A stretch of 64,000 nucleotides of DNA from Dimorphilus gyrociliatus (Eukaryota > Annelida > Polychaeta > Dinophilidae), in contig CAJFCJ010000008.1 in NCBI GenBank assembly GCA_904063045.1, forward strand, positions 124,001-188,000, written 5' to 3'. Below are positions 1 to 12,040 of this stretch, piece by piece. A program made the position numbers and the translations under genes. How positions within the stretch are numbered: position 1 is the first letter of the stretch; every line of letters starts with the position of its first letter. A model generated the notes under the pieces. It ran no database searches. It had not been told where the DNA came from and saw only the letters and a program-made list of their open reading frames with translations.

Positions 1-1
1 C

Positions 2-133
2 CCGATTCTATCTTTTGCCATAGGCAGTACTTATCTAGCGTCCGATAGTTACAGGCCGATTTACGGCAGGCGGATAATGTCCGAATTTGGACGCCTTTCG
101 TCCGGATCCTTTTCGAGCATACGAAATGTTTAG
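2..133 (+). CDS. Possible C-terminal end of a gene entering from the left edge (partial, tentative)
   Basis: An open frame runs from the window edge to a TAG at 131-133, giving 43 codons. The predicted tail is rich in Ser, Arg and Tyr (…YRPIYGRRIMSEF…SSGSFSSIRNV, then stop), which looks like a cytoplasmic tail. The segment is clearly GC-richer than the DNA that follows. An AATAAA-like signal lies near 390. The opposite strand is also open here and has an acceptor-like TTACTGCAG, so the coding strand is uncertain. No family was recognised. The rest of the gene, if real, lies outside the window. Confidence 0.25.
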   Translation, partial: PILSFAIGSTYLASDSYRPIYGRRIMSEFGRLSSGSFSSIRNV

Positions 134-2400
134 TTTCGGTGTTCTGCAGTAAGTAGGGGTAAAAATTCAATTTGCATGGGGACGGTTCCGAGTAAAATAA
201 TTCGTATAGATGAAATTGGGTAAAATTATTCCATCTCGGCATATTGGCAAATATTCTATTTTTCCGTTTTGTTTGTTTTGATTGAACCATATAGCCGTCG
301 GCCGTCGTTAGTCGGACTAGTTTAACAGAGTAGAAGCTATCGTCTCCTAAACCGAGCGTTTCGTTCTGTTTAATTAACAAATATAATCGATTAATAAAAG
401 AAAAGGTAAAAAGACTTAAATTGAGCACAAATAGTGAACAATGTAAAGAAAGGAAAAGAGGATGTCACGAAACCTCTATTAATCATTTCTGTTATTTCTT
501 ATTTTCTTTTTTACGCCTAACTGGATTAATGACGTAAAATTCATATTACTGTACTTTCTAATAAAATTCATTGATAACACATCTTGTTTTTTTGCTGATA
601 AAATAAAAAAAAACGATATCGTTGTTCAAAATAAAAAAAATAAAGAAATAAAGAAATTCGTGTTCATCTTTTTCTATTTGTAAAGGGGGCGTCAGAGGAG
701 TTGTAGTTTAATCGCTTTCTTTTCTCTCGTTAAGATCTCCTTTATATTCAACAATTAATTGGATATTTTTCGCTATGAAGTAGAATGTGGAGAGATAGAG
801 AGAGGACGAAAGAATGAATGAAGGCATAGAGAAAATTTTTTTCATGAAAGAAAGAAACTCCTTGGCCCATTTACTTTTTTTCATTTTTTTCATTCATTCA
901 TTCAATCTATCTATCTTTTTCTTTCTCTCAATCTCTACTTTTTTCTCAAAACATTTTCAAATGTCTCAGAATGAACTGGCTATCAATCATAGGCCGATGA
1001 GGTCATTAGAATTAAGTAAGCACTTGGAATTCTTTTCTATTTCTAATCGTTCTTTGCTGCTCGCTGTATAGCAAATAGAACTTGATACAGTTAATCAATC
1101 AATTAGCAGGCAAAGAAAAGCGACGGGGATCACTTCTAGCTTTCTTTTGTTATAGCATGTTTGTTGTCCTTTCTCAAGTTCCTACTCAATAAGCGTTTAA
1201 TAGACGTTAAAAGAATAACATTCAATAGTCTATTCATACTTTTCTAAGGTAAAAGATTTCTAACTTTTTGAATTATGTTCCCAATTAGATTAAAGGGAAA
1301 AAAATGGGCGGGAAGGGTATGTAAGGACGAAGGGGGAGGGGGAGAGGATATATAATAGAATTCTTCCTTTTATTAATTTCACTATTTCTTTATGATTCAT
1401 AATAATTAGATTGTCAAGATAAAAAGTTATCTTTTATATTCTAATGATGACTTGATTATTCATTTTAGAACTTTGAAAAGGCCCCTTTCGTCCTCTTATA
1501 GATTTCAAATTTACTGGAATTTAATTAAAATAGACGGTATGAAATATGCATATTAACATAATTTATTTATATTATTATTAAAAAACTGACGTCTCCCTCG
1601 TAATTAATGGATTTTTAAGAATTATTTGTCGCTTTCTTTTTGTCCACTTCTTCTTGAGTATAAACAAATTCTATCCTTGAATTTAACAAATGGATTGACT
1701 TTGAAAGACCTATGTCAACTTTTTACTGCCATCAGTCGATTATGTAATTCCCAATTGTAAATTATTCCCTACCTTACTATAAATGATGTAATAGAGGGGA
1801 ATTTCGCCTACTAATTAGTCGTTTTACGAGGCAAAAACGAGAATGAATGATATACGAATAGCACGTGCAATTTTGAAAGTTCGCGTGACATTTTTCCGAT
1901 TCTTTTTCAGTTTCGAACGTGACCAAAATATCACGCGGGAAAAATCATTCACGCACGAAAGTTATAATAAAGTTCTATATATTAATTAAATAAATACAGA
2001 ATATATACAGTATATATACACTTATAAATTGAACAAAACACTATTTTCTATTGAAAATTTCGATATTTATACTTACAATTTTCTTAAATAAATAACAATT
2101 AATAGAGTAATTCCTTTAACGTTCATACTTTCTTACTAAAGCCTGTTTTTATACGCCTTAACGGAGTTGTCACAGGATCGAAAAACTCTTAAGCCTATGT
2201 TTGTAATCTTTACACGCCTTTTTTATTCCTAAACTTTTTCCATTTGAAAACCAGATTATTGTTAAGACATTTTGATTGATTGAGTTATAAAATTTCATTT
2301 TGTACAACAACACTTACTTTTTATCAACAAATTTATAAAAAGAATGTTCCGTGGATAACTTTTTAAAAACTTTTTTCTATACTCTTTTCCTTATCCTCTT

Positions 2401-2437
2401 CCCTCTTTCTCTCTCTCTCTTTCTCTCTCTCTCTCGC
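2401..2437. repeat. Pyrimidine (CT)n microsatellite
   Basis: A run of CTCTCT interrupted by TTT and one G, followed by T-rich sequence. It is simple sequence with no visible gene association. Confidence 0.85.
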
Positions 2438-4337
2438 TTTCTAATTTTTACCTTTTCTTTTTTTTTTACTTTTACACATATACTATTTTATAGTTAATCA
2501 GTAAAGTAAGACTACTTTCTAATTTTAAATGATAACACATTACGAGCTTAGTGACAAACGTCCTATAATTAGTTAGTTACAAGTGCACAAATTGATGTTA
2601 TATCAATAGTTTTCTTTAATAAATGAAACTTACCGTTACAGATGAGCTTCGAGACAGTTCAATGATTAGGAGAAAAATAGCTAACGAAATGGCCAGATTT
2701 TTCGACGTAATTAACGATCTGCGAAAGGAATGAAAACATGAAATTTTTACGTCTCCTTTGTTAAAAATATATTGCTTAAGAATATTTAATATAAATTATT
2801 AAGATATTTATATTTTCCTGTTTTATTTCGCTAAATTAACTCTGACATATAAAAGCCGCGCCTCTTTAAGACCACAATAGACGAACGTTCGGAATATCTT
2901 GTTTATATATACAAGTTCCTTTTTTTATTATTTTTTTCAACAACTTTAAAATAATAAAAAAAAGAAAATACAAAGGAAAAAGAAAGACAATAATTAGGAG
3001 AAGTTATTATCAAATAAGACAATTTTTACTTGGCCTAGTTTGTTACAGAAAAAGGTAGTTTGATAAAAGAGAAGAAACTGCGACGAAGAATGACATTTGC
3101 CGAAAAAAACAGAAAAAAAGTAAAAATGGCGAATGAAAGAAGGTAAGAAAAAGTTAAAAATAGGAAGGGGAAAAAAAAGCAAGCGTGTTTGTATGTATGG
3201 GAGAGAGTTAAAGGAGAAAAGAGTAAATTTTCGAGCTTTTAAAGCCAAGTCATGCGTCAGGAAAAAGTGGATTTGTTTATACGCGTTAAACTCGCTGATA
3301 TGTTGTGCAAAAAATATTGCTTTTTCTCTCAGTAATATTCAATTTATCGAAATTTTATTCACCTGAATCGGTGGTCCATCGAAGTTGAACCGATTCATCG
3401 CCGTCTGTGCTAGATTACTGAATGGGAAGTGAAAAGGCGTAGTAATAAAATTTTGAACGTTAATTACTTAAGTACACACTCGGATTTTGATAAAGTCGGC
3501 TCGATTTTCATAGTATTAATCCTCGAGCTTATCTCGGACGTTTTTCTTGACGGTGTTTTCTAAAGATTTATAAAATAGGCCCGATGAAGTATTCCTTTTG
3601 CGTCACGTGACAACGCGATTTGTCGTTTATGGTTTTAACGTCGTCAAGTTGATTTTCCGTTACAGTATTGGTTATGTAAATTGACCTATTTCTAGATAAA
3701 AATTTTCTAATAGCCTATGTTATGCATGTTATCAGGTTACGATTGTCACGTGATAGTAACTTGTCATACAGGTATTTTTTTTGACACCATGTTGTCGTCA
3801 AATACAGTTGTAGGGCTTTAGACATCTTAGCCTTGATTTTATCGAACTATAGTGTTTTACAATACTTATTTATATTGTTCCAAGTTGTTTTGACAATATA
3901 GAGAGATGAGCACTAGAGAGACATTAGAAAGACGAGAAAAAAAGGACAAGGCTAATTGATTTGCTATAGATACGTAAAAGACTTATTACACAAGTTACAC
4001 AAGTAATACAAGTTAAATAGTATTGAATAGGTTTTGTTCAGCTTTTGACTAAATTATTTTAAGTAAAAACATTAATAAATACTCAAATTCTCATTAATTC
4101 TAGTTTCGGTTTTAGTACGGTAAATAAAAGTTTTGATTATTTTTTGTATTTAGAATGAAGTACATTCCAACTTAGCTCCTAAGCCTTTGTATGAAGAGTA
4201 CAAATTATTTTCATTCATAAATTAGGCATAGGAATTTCTAATGCAATGTTAGTACAAAATGATAAAAAGTTAGAGCAAATAGAGATTTACAGACTCGGGG
4301 ACAAACAACACAGAAATAGAAAAGAGGTAATGAAATG

Positions 4338-4339
<2 letters not shown>

Positions 4340-4369
<30 letters not shown>
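4340..4369. repeat. (AT)n microsatellite
   Basis: About 14-15 uninterrupted AT units, followed closely by ATACTGTACA. Confidence 0.9.
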
Positions 4370-4373
<4 letters not shown>

Positions 4374-5051
4374 CTGTACACACGAGAAGACATAGGTTAA
4401 AAGAGCGATGCTTATTCTGTCCTCAAAAGGTTAAAATAGAAAAAAAAGATAGAATAGATAAAACTATACAGGGAAATCTTTCACTCCAAGAACCCTGGAT
4501 GTTTGGAGAGTTATTAGCAATTTCGATTGAAAAATTCGTGGACGAGTAACTAAACTATAGGCCAATATCAGAAATCTAACTGGCCTTGATTCTAGAAAAA
4601 TAGGCGACGAATGTAAAGAGTAAAAGTTTGCGTATAATATCGATCGATCGTGTTCTTAAAAAAAAAATTAAGGGCAGCAAAAATTATAATTTAGATATCT
4701 TGTGGATGACTCACTTCCTAGTAATGGCATTTTAATACTTCTAAAACACTAAACCTGCCCTGCGACATATTTTCAATATGGCCTAACATTTACGCGGATT
4801 AACTTATATATATATATAATTATTAATAAAATAGCGATTGAATCTTTCAGGGAGCAATTTTTGGTGACATTGCATAAACAACTCCTAAAAGGTATAGTAT
4901 AAAGATAAGAATAGAAAAAGGAAGTACGAAGATTTTTCACACGTAAAGCTATTATTTAATTAATTCTAATTTTTGTTAATTTACGTAAGTTTATGTCAAT
5001 ATTTTCTAATATTTCTTATTATGTGTAATGTATTGTACATAGTGAACATAT

Positions 5052-5071
5052 TATATATATATATATATATA
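5052..5071. repeat. (TA)n microsatellite
   Basis: About ten TA units within a broader AT-rich region. Confidence 0.85.
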
Positions 5072-5660
5072 AGTATATACCTACACGTTTATGTATAAGT
5101 TAATTCAAGCAAATATCAATGTAGAACTACAATATATATTTTTATAATTTGAATACTTATTTATGAATCTAATATTTACTTTAAAGCTCTTAATTTTAAG
5201 TATATACTTTAATATTTACGGTATGTATAGAACATGAATAAATTACATAGCTATAATCGTCAAAGCATGCATGCTTATAAACATTTCGATTTCTTATTAA
5301 TCTTTGCGATTATAGATATATAACTATAAACTTGTACAAATTTCATACCATGACGGTGCATAATGTTATGAGAATAAAATATATAATATATTTACGAATA
5401 TACAAATATATATATATACGAGATATATAGAATTATTTATATATTTATTTATCTAGCTCTCTATCTGTCTATCTATCAGTTCGTCTTATATGTACAAATA
5501 TAGTTGAATATTATATATAAATGTATTTAGCAGAATAAAAGATTATACATCTCCGAAGTTCAGCTTTGCTTTTATATTTGTATACTCAAACAGACGTAAA
5601 TAGATTTTTATACAACTTCTGAATTTATATATATATATAGACGTATATATATATATATAT

Positions 5661-5690
5661 TATAGATATAGATATATATCTATATCTATA
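5661..5690. repeat. Perfect 30-bp palindrome of TATAGA/TCTATA units
   Basis: The 30 bases read identically on both strands (TATAGATATAGATAT and its mirror complement). A (TA)n tract lies directly upstream from about 5644, giving a long self-complementary stretch that could extrude as a cruciform. Confidence 0.85.
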
Positions 5691-5794
5691 TAATCTTCAA
5701 GTATAATTACATATATGTATGGAGATGTACCGTATGTCATACATTTCATAGTATACAGGCAAAAATAAGTGTTAATAGAAATAAAAAAACTTAC

Positions 5795-5876
5795 CGCCGT
5801 TTAGTATCAAACGACAAACAACATCCCATAACATCACATAGTAATTTCGATCAGATTTCAAGCTGATCATGTCCAT
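5795..5876 (-). CDS. Candidate first coding exon of an unrecognised gene (tentative)
   Basis: On the minus strand an ATG at 5876-5874 opens 27 codons beginning MDMISLKSDRNYYVMLW. They end at a canonical donor, GGCG|GTAAGT, with the intron starting at 5794. The other two frames across the longer open segment are closed. Immediately upstream on the same strand lie a TATA-like run, an NRF1-like palindrome and a CCAAT box, so this could be a promoter with its first exon. A phase-matched second exon may lie at 3409-3363 (AQTAMNRFNFDGPPIQ). No family is recognised, and both the chain and the coding call are inference from splice signals only. Confidence 0.25.
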
Positions 5877-5907
5877 GACGCGCTCGGCGTTCGAGTAGTG
5901 AAGTTGC

Positions 5908-5960
5908 CTATAAAAATCCAATCTGAACTCTATGCGCATGCGTTCTGCTATTAGCCAATC
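5908..5960 (-). promoter_or_regulatory. Candidate promoter block: NRF1-like palindrome, CCAAT box, TATA-like run
   Basis: Within about 50 bp there is TGCGCATGCG at 5933-5942 (near-identical to the NRF1 site), GCCAATC at 5954-5960, and an A/T run TATAAAAA at 5910-5917 that reads TTTTTATA on the minus strand. The surroundings are GC-richer than average. The placement fits a minus-strand start just before the ATG at 5876. The order and orientation are compatible with either strand, so direction is inferred. Confidence 0.4.
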
Positions 5961-6564
5961 AACTGCGCCTTTCCGAAAATGTTAAGAATTTCCTTTACAG
6001 GACGTACGCTGCTATCTGTATAGCCTATCCGTTACGTTTCTCATAGTATTTACTCCCAATTCGTTTTGCATTCAAACTTTTATTATGACTCTTTTTAGTT
6101 TATGTTTCTTATTAACTGTTTCTAGTCTTCCTGTAGAATGTAAAACGAACTTTGTGACGATGACCTTATCTAATCGATTCGATGCACTCGAAAATCGTCC
6201 ATCTAGAAAATTGTTGATAAAACGGAGTTACACGATTCTTTCTTCTAAGACACAATTTCCTTCCCACATTCCTAAATTTTGTTTACAATTAACAATAGGC
6301 CTACTTACGTCTCGATTTCGTATAATTAAAGCTTAAATATAACAAGCGAATAGAAGGTGGCCGATTACGTCTTATTTCTATAGGAAATATTTTCATATCG
6401 CGAAAGATTCCCCTCATTTTCCGGTACTTCTAAAATACTTAAAAATCTTTCAAGAGTTTCATTCAGATTGCACTTATTTTAAAGTTTAAAAGCTTTTATT
6501 TTCTTCAAGTTTTCGTTAAGGCCAGCAAAAGCATAAAGGTTTAAGAAAGGGAAGGGTGAAGAGG

Positions 6565-6586
6565 GAGAGAGAGAGAGAGAGAGAGA
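6565..6586. repeat. (GA)n microsatellite
   Basis: About eleven GA units inside a longer purine tract, about 6545-6616. Confidence 0.9.
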
Positions 6587-6922
6587 CAGAGAGGGATAGA
6601 CAGAGAGAGGGGGGTGGAAATATGGATGATTTTAATAAAAATTTAAGGCCATAAAACAAATTTCCCCCAATATTGTATTACAGTTTTCGTGGATTTGACA
6701 AAGACTAAGTGTCATTTATTGTCGTAAAAATCTATTAGATCTGTCATCTCGTACTGAATATTGGCTAATAACAACCTCTCGTGTCGTTTTCTTTGCATAG
6801 ATGAAAAGTAAATAAATAAGAAATCGACTTATCAGAGGCATTTCTCTTTTGGTTTATGCAAAACACAATCAATTATTACGTTCGTTCCATAATAAGAGGA
6901 CAAGAGGGGAGGGCTGAAAGGG

Positions 6923-6956
6923 ATATACTGTATATATATATATATATACAGTATAT
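6923..6956. repeat. Perfect 34-bp palindrome ATATACTG-(TA)9-CAGTATAT
   Basis: An 18-base TA core is flanked by ATATACTG and its exact reverse complement CAGTATAT. The CTG/CAG flanks break the simple repeat symmetrically, so this is more than a plain (TA)n tract. Related TATACAGTATA words recur through the window. Confidence 0.85.
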
Positions 6957-9900
6957 AAAGAGAGACAAATGAAAACAATATAACTTTACAAAAAAAAACT
7001 AAAGAATAAAGAGGCGGGGCACAGTAATTTGAAGACTTTTTTCTTAAATTTTAATTAGGCCTAAAGGGAGCGTTAGTTACAAATTTACATTAAGCCAAAG
7101 TAGAATCACTTACAACTACTATACACTTGTATTAACACGTAAGAAGACTATTGACTCCTTCAAGTTCAATTCTCGTACAAGTCGTTAATTTTTCGCTTCT
7201 GAATACTATATCAAACCATTTTAATGGATTATAATAGATTATCTTAATAAAAAGATTAGACACCTTTTTTCAGAATTCATTCTTTAATCATTTTTTTGTT
7301 TGAATGAGTAAGATACTATAAATAAAACAAGAAAGCATTACATTTTCTGTGTAATAAACAAGAATTTTTTGGTTAGTAACGTTAAATTGCTTAATAAGTC
7401 TAATAATATAAATTCAAGCCCCTCCCTAAACTATATACTTTGTATATAATATATATACAGTATATATATTAGTATATATATATATACTTTCTATACAGTG
7501 ATAAAATATTGTATATAATTCATATGCATTTAATATATACCGCTTTTCATACTACTTTGGCTAATTAAAAACGAAGTCGACCGATAATAAACATTACTTA
7601 TCGACATTCGTTGATCTTCTTATCGTTTGAGTAGTATGAACTTTGTTAGGAAATTTTCTATTGTGGTTATGCCGTAAAAAAAACCGTCACAATAAGCGTA
7701 GTTTAATAGTACTCGACGTTATTCTGCGGTTGGACCACCAATGAACGAGCTTTGTATTATATATTTTATTTATTTTTTATTTTATTATTATGATTTCTTA
7801 ATACAAAGGATTGTACGTATAGGCGTTTCAAGTTGAAAGGAGGGGGAGGGAGGGGAAGGTTGAAGGGAGCGAGCGAGGGAGTTTAACTATTTTATGGGGT
7901 TGACAAAAAAAAAAAGGATTTAGGAAACGAAGAGGCTTTGTCTCGTCAATGTATGAATCACTTGACCACTCCCGAGAAAAACAATTAGTAAACAATCTCT
8001 AGGCCTTTTTTACCCTACCTTTATGTTTTGAATTTCCATAAGTCTTATTGATAAATCATTTAGACGAAAAATAGAGGGATAGGAGAGTTAGTAATGCTAT
8101 ATTGTTAAAATAGGGATCCTCTAAAGCTAACAGATAGTTTGTATAAGTTGTATAAAGATGTTGAAAATTTTCTGCTGCGTAGATACTTTTTTGTAACTTT
8201 AGATTTACTTTGTTCATTATCCTTTTTTTTTTCATTCATCGATTACTTCTCTTTCTTATCTTTCTCCTTTCTATTATTTTTTGAAAATACTTCTTTGAAA
8301 AGTAATGAATGAATAAGTTAATAGATAAACAAAATGTGTTTTTTTCAACATACTTCAAATTCTTTTTATACATTCTTCCATAAAATCTTTTATCTCTTGA
8401 TTTCTATTTTATTATAGTGTTTTGATATTGTTTAACGTTTTTTTTTAAAAAAAAAAGTCTTTTAACTAGATAGAGGAGGGAAAAAAATAGTCATAATAAA
8501 AATGAATAAATGTAATAATAATAAAATGGTACAAGTTTAATTTATGATAATTGTTTGATTGTTGAATTTATACATAGAATATAAGCAAAGTATATACAAT
8601 GTTTCTTTTATAAGCTTTTATCTCTTTATCATTTCTATTAAATAAAGTGGTTCTTATGAGACTTTGATTAGATTTTTTTTTCTTTATTTCTTCTTATATT
8701 TCAATAGTTGAAACCCTAAGTGTCTTCGCTCTTCTGGACCCACCACGCTTTAGGCAATTTCAAACTAATAAAAATCGTTCTTGTAAATGCTTATGAAAAC
8801 AAAACTAGTTATCTTAAGTGATTTATAATCTTTGATCGGAAGTGAAAAATCATCTATTTCTTATTCATTTGACTGGAAAGAGATATTCGCAGAATTATTT
8901 GTCTTTTATTGAAAAGGTTAACGCCTACGAACTATTTATCTATTTCTGGACGCTCTTTACTATATTCGCTTTGATCTTTTGTTTATTTTACGTGGGAGAT
9001 GCTTCCTTATAGAGGACAGTAAGTGCTTCTACTTTGTTTCTTGTTTCAAGTTTAGCACTACGATGTCTGTGATAAATGAAAAAGTGCAAGGTATGCTATA
9101 TACTTTTTACAATCTACCCCCGGAAGGTTTGTTTTAAAGTTAGATTTATAGAATATGAGTGGGTCCTTTGTGGTTTATGTTGGCGATAATTCTTTTGCTA
9201 CGAGCACGAGAAAATAATAAATTCGTGATATAACAAGGGTGAAGTGTAAATAGCGTAACTTTACAGCTAATTATGACGAATATATTGTTCTCTTTGCCCC
9301 ACCTGAGAAGAACTGGAAGTGATTCACTACTCTGCTATTTATTCTAAAATAGACAGGAAAGTGACTTCTTAATAAACTGATTGATATCGATATTTTATTA
9401 CTCCTATTGGGTGGAATTTCTTTGTTGATTTCCTTCCGACGTGACGTTACTAAACTAAAGAGAAAAATTAACGGATATTAATGTATATTCTACTTTTCTT
9501 CTTTTAGCTTGAAAATATTACTAAAATAGCAAAATGGTAAAAGAGAAAGAATTGATACAAATACTACGTCATTTTCCCCTGAAATAAACCTATATTCACT
9601 TAAAACAAACAATTACAAATACATAATAAATATATAATAAAATTAATCCACTTTTATTCTCTTATCAGCTTTAAATGAATTAAAAATTAAATCAATAAAT
9701 AAAAAAAACATACGAAGATAAATCTGGATTATTTTTTTACTTTCAAAAGTAAAAAGTAGAACTTTAACGTCTAGTTATTTATTGTTTATATATATAAAAA
9801 AAACTAACTTATTTAAGCAATCTTAATTGTTTAAAGAGATGATAATATTTTTTTTACTTCAATAGATAAAGACAATGTAAAATAAAGTAAACAGAAATAT

Positions 9901-12040
9901 TGCGGTAGTTCAACGATTACAAAGAAAGTTGAAAAAATGGAGAGAAATAGCATTATATCACTTTTTATCTCTTTTTTTTGTTTTTATTCAACATTAGACC
10001 TATTTTACATATATATTATATACAGTATATACTGTTTAAATGTATATAAACATATATTTTTACTATTATATGAATGACTTTTTCTTTAAATGTCAATGAT
10101 ACAAGTAATATGAATAGAAAATATATTAAAGAAAGAAAATTTTCATAGTCATATTAGACAGCTTATGGACGAAAGTAAATAGTTCTTGAAAGGAGGGATA
10201 ACCACTTGATTCTGAAAGGACAAGGTTATTTTAAAAAGTTTTTTGAGAAGGAAGAAGAATTTTAATTGCGTTTTATAATTAAATGAATTTAATCGTTTCG
10301 TTGTGGCTAAACATTTAAGAGTCAATGTCCTGTTGTAAGTGATTCATTGTCTGCGCTATTTAATTGACACTTTGTGATATAACGTTTTAAAGTCGGTTGA
10401 AAAATTTTTTTCTCTTTTCAGCACTAAATGGTAAATACTTCTTTACAATTGGACACAAAAGGAACGTTCTCAAAAGTTCACACTATGTTCAGCTCGGGAA
10501 ATGAATCGACTGGTCTACGTCATTTTCACGTGGTCATATTATAATTAGATTTATGTCTTTCCTATTATAATCAAACGAATCGTGATATTAGATACTATTA
10601 GGTAGCTTTTGGCGTGTGGGCGCTTGTATACTCCTATAATTACTTAAAATACATTCTAATTTTTAACACCAAATTGTTCTTCTTTCATTGTATAGTTTGC
10701 GCCGTTCCTCTTTCATTTTCTCTCTTTCTTTGCCCATCCTTTTCTATTGAGTTCAGAAATATGTTAAAAGCTAGTAGTATACTATCAAATTCCACCTTTA
10801 CACCTCCTTTTATACTAATCCGATTAGATGAAGGTGAATAATCGTCAAGATATAAGGTTGTTGGGTGGAATATAGGTGCAATTCTACTAAAAAAAGAAGT
10901 GTAATACCGTCGAAAGGTTAAAGCTAATAACTTTGATTCAGGTGGAAATAAATATAACCAATAACTCTCAGCGGAAGTCTCAAAAGAACCTTTAATAGAA
11001 GAGCTTTAAGTATCGTAGTTCCAAGAAGAGATTCTTTACTGATATCTATTTAAGTACTTTTCTATATTTGTCGGTAAACTTTAAACTTCTTCCAAAAGGA
11101 AATTTCTTTAAATTCCATCCCAATATTCCGTAAGATGTCGCTAAAAATATCAACAAATTGACCCGATAATATGGAAAAAAAACCCCCAAGGTTAAACGAA
11201 AGAGTAATCAATCCATCAAAAATATCTTATTAAAGATTCCAATTCTTTACTTGACAAGATAATAAAATTGGAACAAACTATCTTTGAAAGTATTTCAATT
11301 AGTTGAACTATGAAAAAAAAGAAAAAACCGAAAGTGAAACCTAGATAGATAGATATCTAATCAATTGAAAACATTTAAACTCCATTGTTATATCAATTTA
11401 TCTAATTATCTTATTAATTTTTTTTTAAAGAAACAAAAGATAGAAATCAAAATAAACAGAAAATGTTGTTTATTTTATGAAATAATTGAAATATTTTAAA
11501 TATAAATTATTTATTAGGAATGTTACTTTTTTATTATTAAAAGATAAAGTTTCTTCCATTCCTCCAACTTCTCCTCCTACTCCCTCTTTCTTCTTTCTCT
11601 TTTCTACTTATAACAAAAAGGTTTAGCAATCAGAAATAAACAAATACCATATTGTAATGTTTATTTCTATACTTTACAGTATATTGTATTTCAAAACATT
11701 TGAAGTCCGGTCTTTGTCGAGCTTTCAACTTTATAAACAAACAGAATTATAGTAGCGAATTTAATCAATTTTAATCTATATATATATATATATATATATG
11801 TTTAATATACAGTAGTTTTAACAAATTTTGAAATACAATCAAGTTTATTTGAAGTGAATAAAAAAGAAAAGTTTAATTGAATAAAAAGTGGTATAAAAAA
11901 CAAAGAAAATTGATTTTTATATAGTAATTATTACTATATTAAATAGTTCAAAGTAACAAGATATACGTATATGTATAAACATATAAAAAGTAATTTATAT
12001 ATATACTAATATTAGTATATAAAGTTATAGATATAGTCAA

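Larger units (their letters stand above)
134..5794. other. Non-coding stretch, AT-rich, with microsatellites
   Basis: No coding exon can be supported with confidence. Short open frames here are low-complexity (Phe/Ser/Lys rich) and have no splice context. The stretch holds CT and TA microsatellites, a 30-bp perfect palindrome, and two RTCACGTGAY palindromes at 3602-3611 and 3745-3754. One weak minus-strand exon candidate lies at 3363-3409: acceptor TCTAG, donor GTGAAT, phase-compatible with the candidate first exon at 5795-5876. Confidence 0.6.
5961..12040. other. Non-coding stretch upstream of the candidate promoter and downstream of the FYVE gene
   Basis: No exon could be supported. It contains TAGGCCTA at 6296-6303 and 7056-7063, GA and TA microsatellites, an A/T-run palindrome near 8436-8458, and several copies of the TATACAGTATA word. 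The end near 11,844 (TTTATT, AATAAA on the minus strand at 11,844-11,849) is a plausible polyadenylation signal for the FYVE gene. Confidence 0.6.

Noticed and set aside
814-1071. 85-codon open frame on the + strand
   Set aside because: Phe/Ser/Ile-rich translation of a low-complexity TTTC/TCTT tract with no splice or domain support.
5795-5909. Resemblance of the candidate exon to a nucleoporin-type helix (…YYVMLWDVVCRLILNG)
   Set aside because: The similarity is only a general hydrophobic pattern; the second candidate exon does not continue any nucleoporin motif, so no name was given.
6085-6336. 83-codon open frame starting MTLFSLCFLLTVSSLPVEC, signal-peptide-like
   Set aside because: The hydrophobic start is suggestive, but the remainder has no Cys pattern, domain or splice context; it is probably chance.
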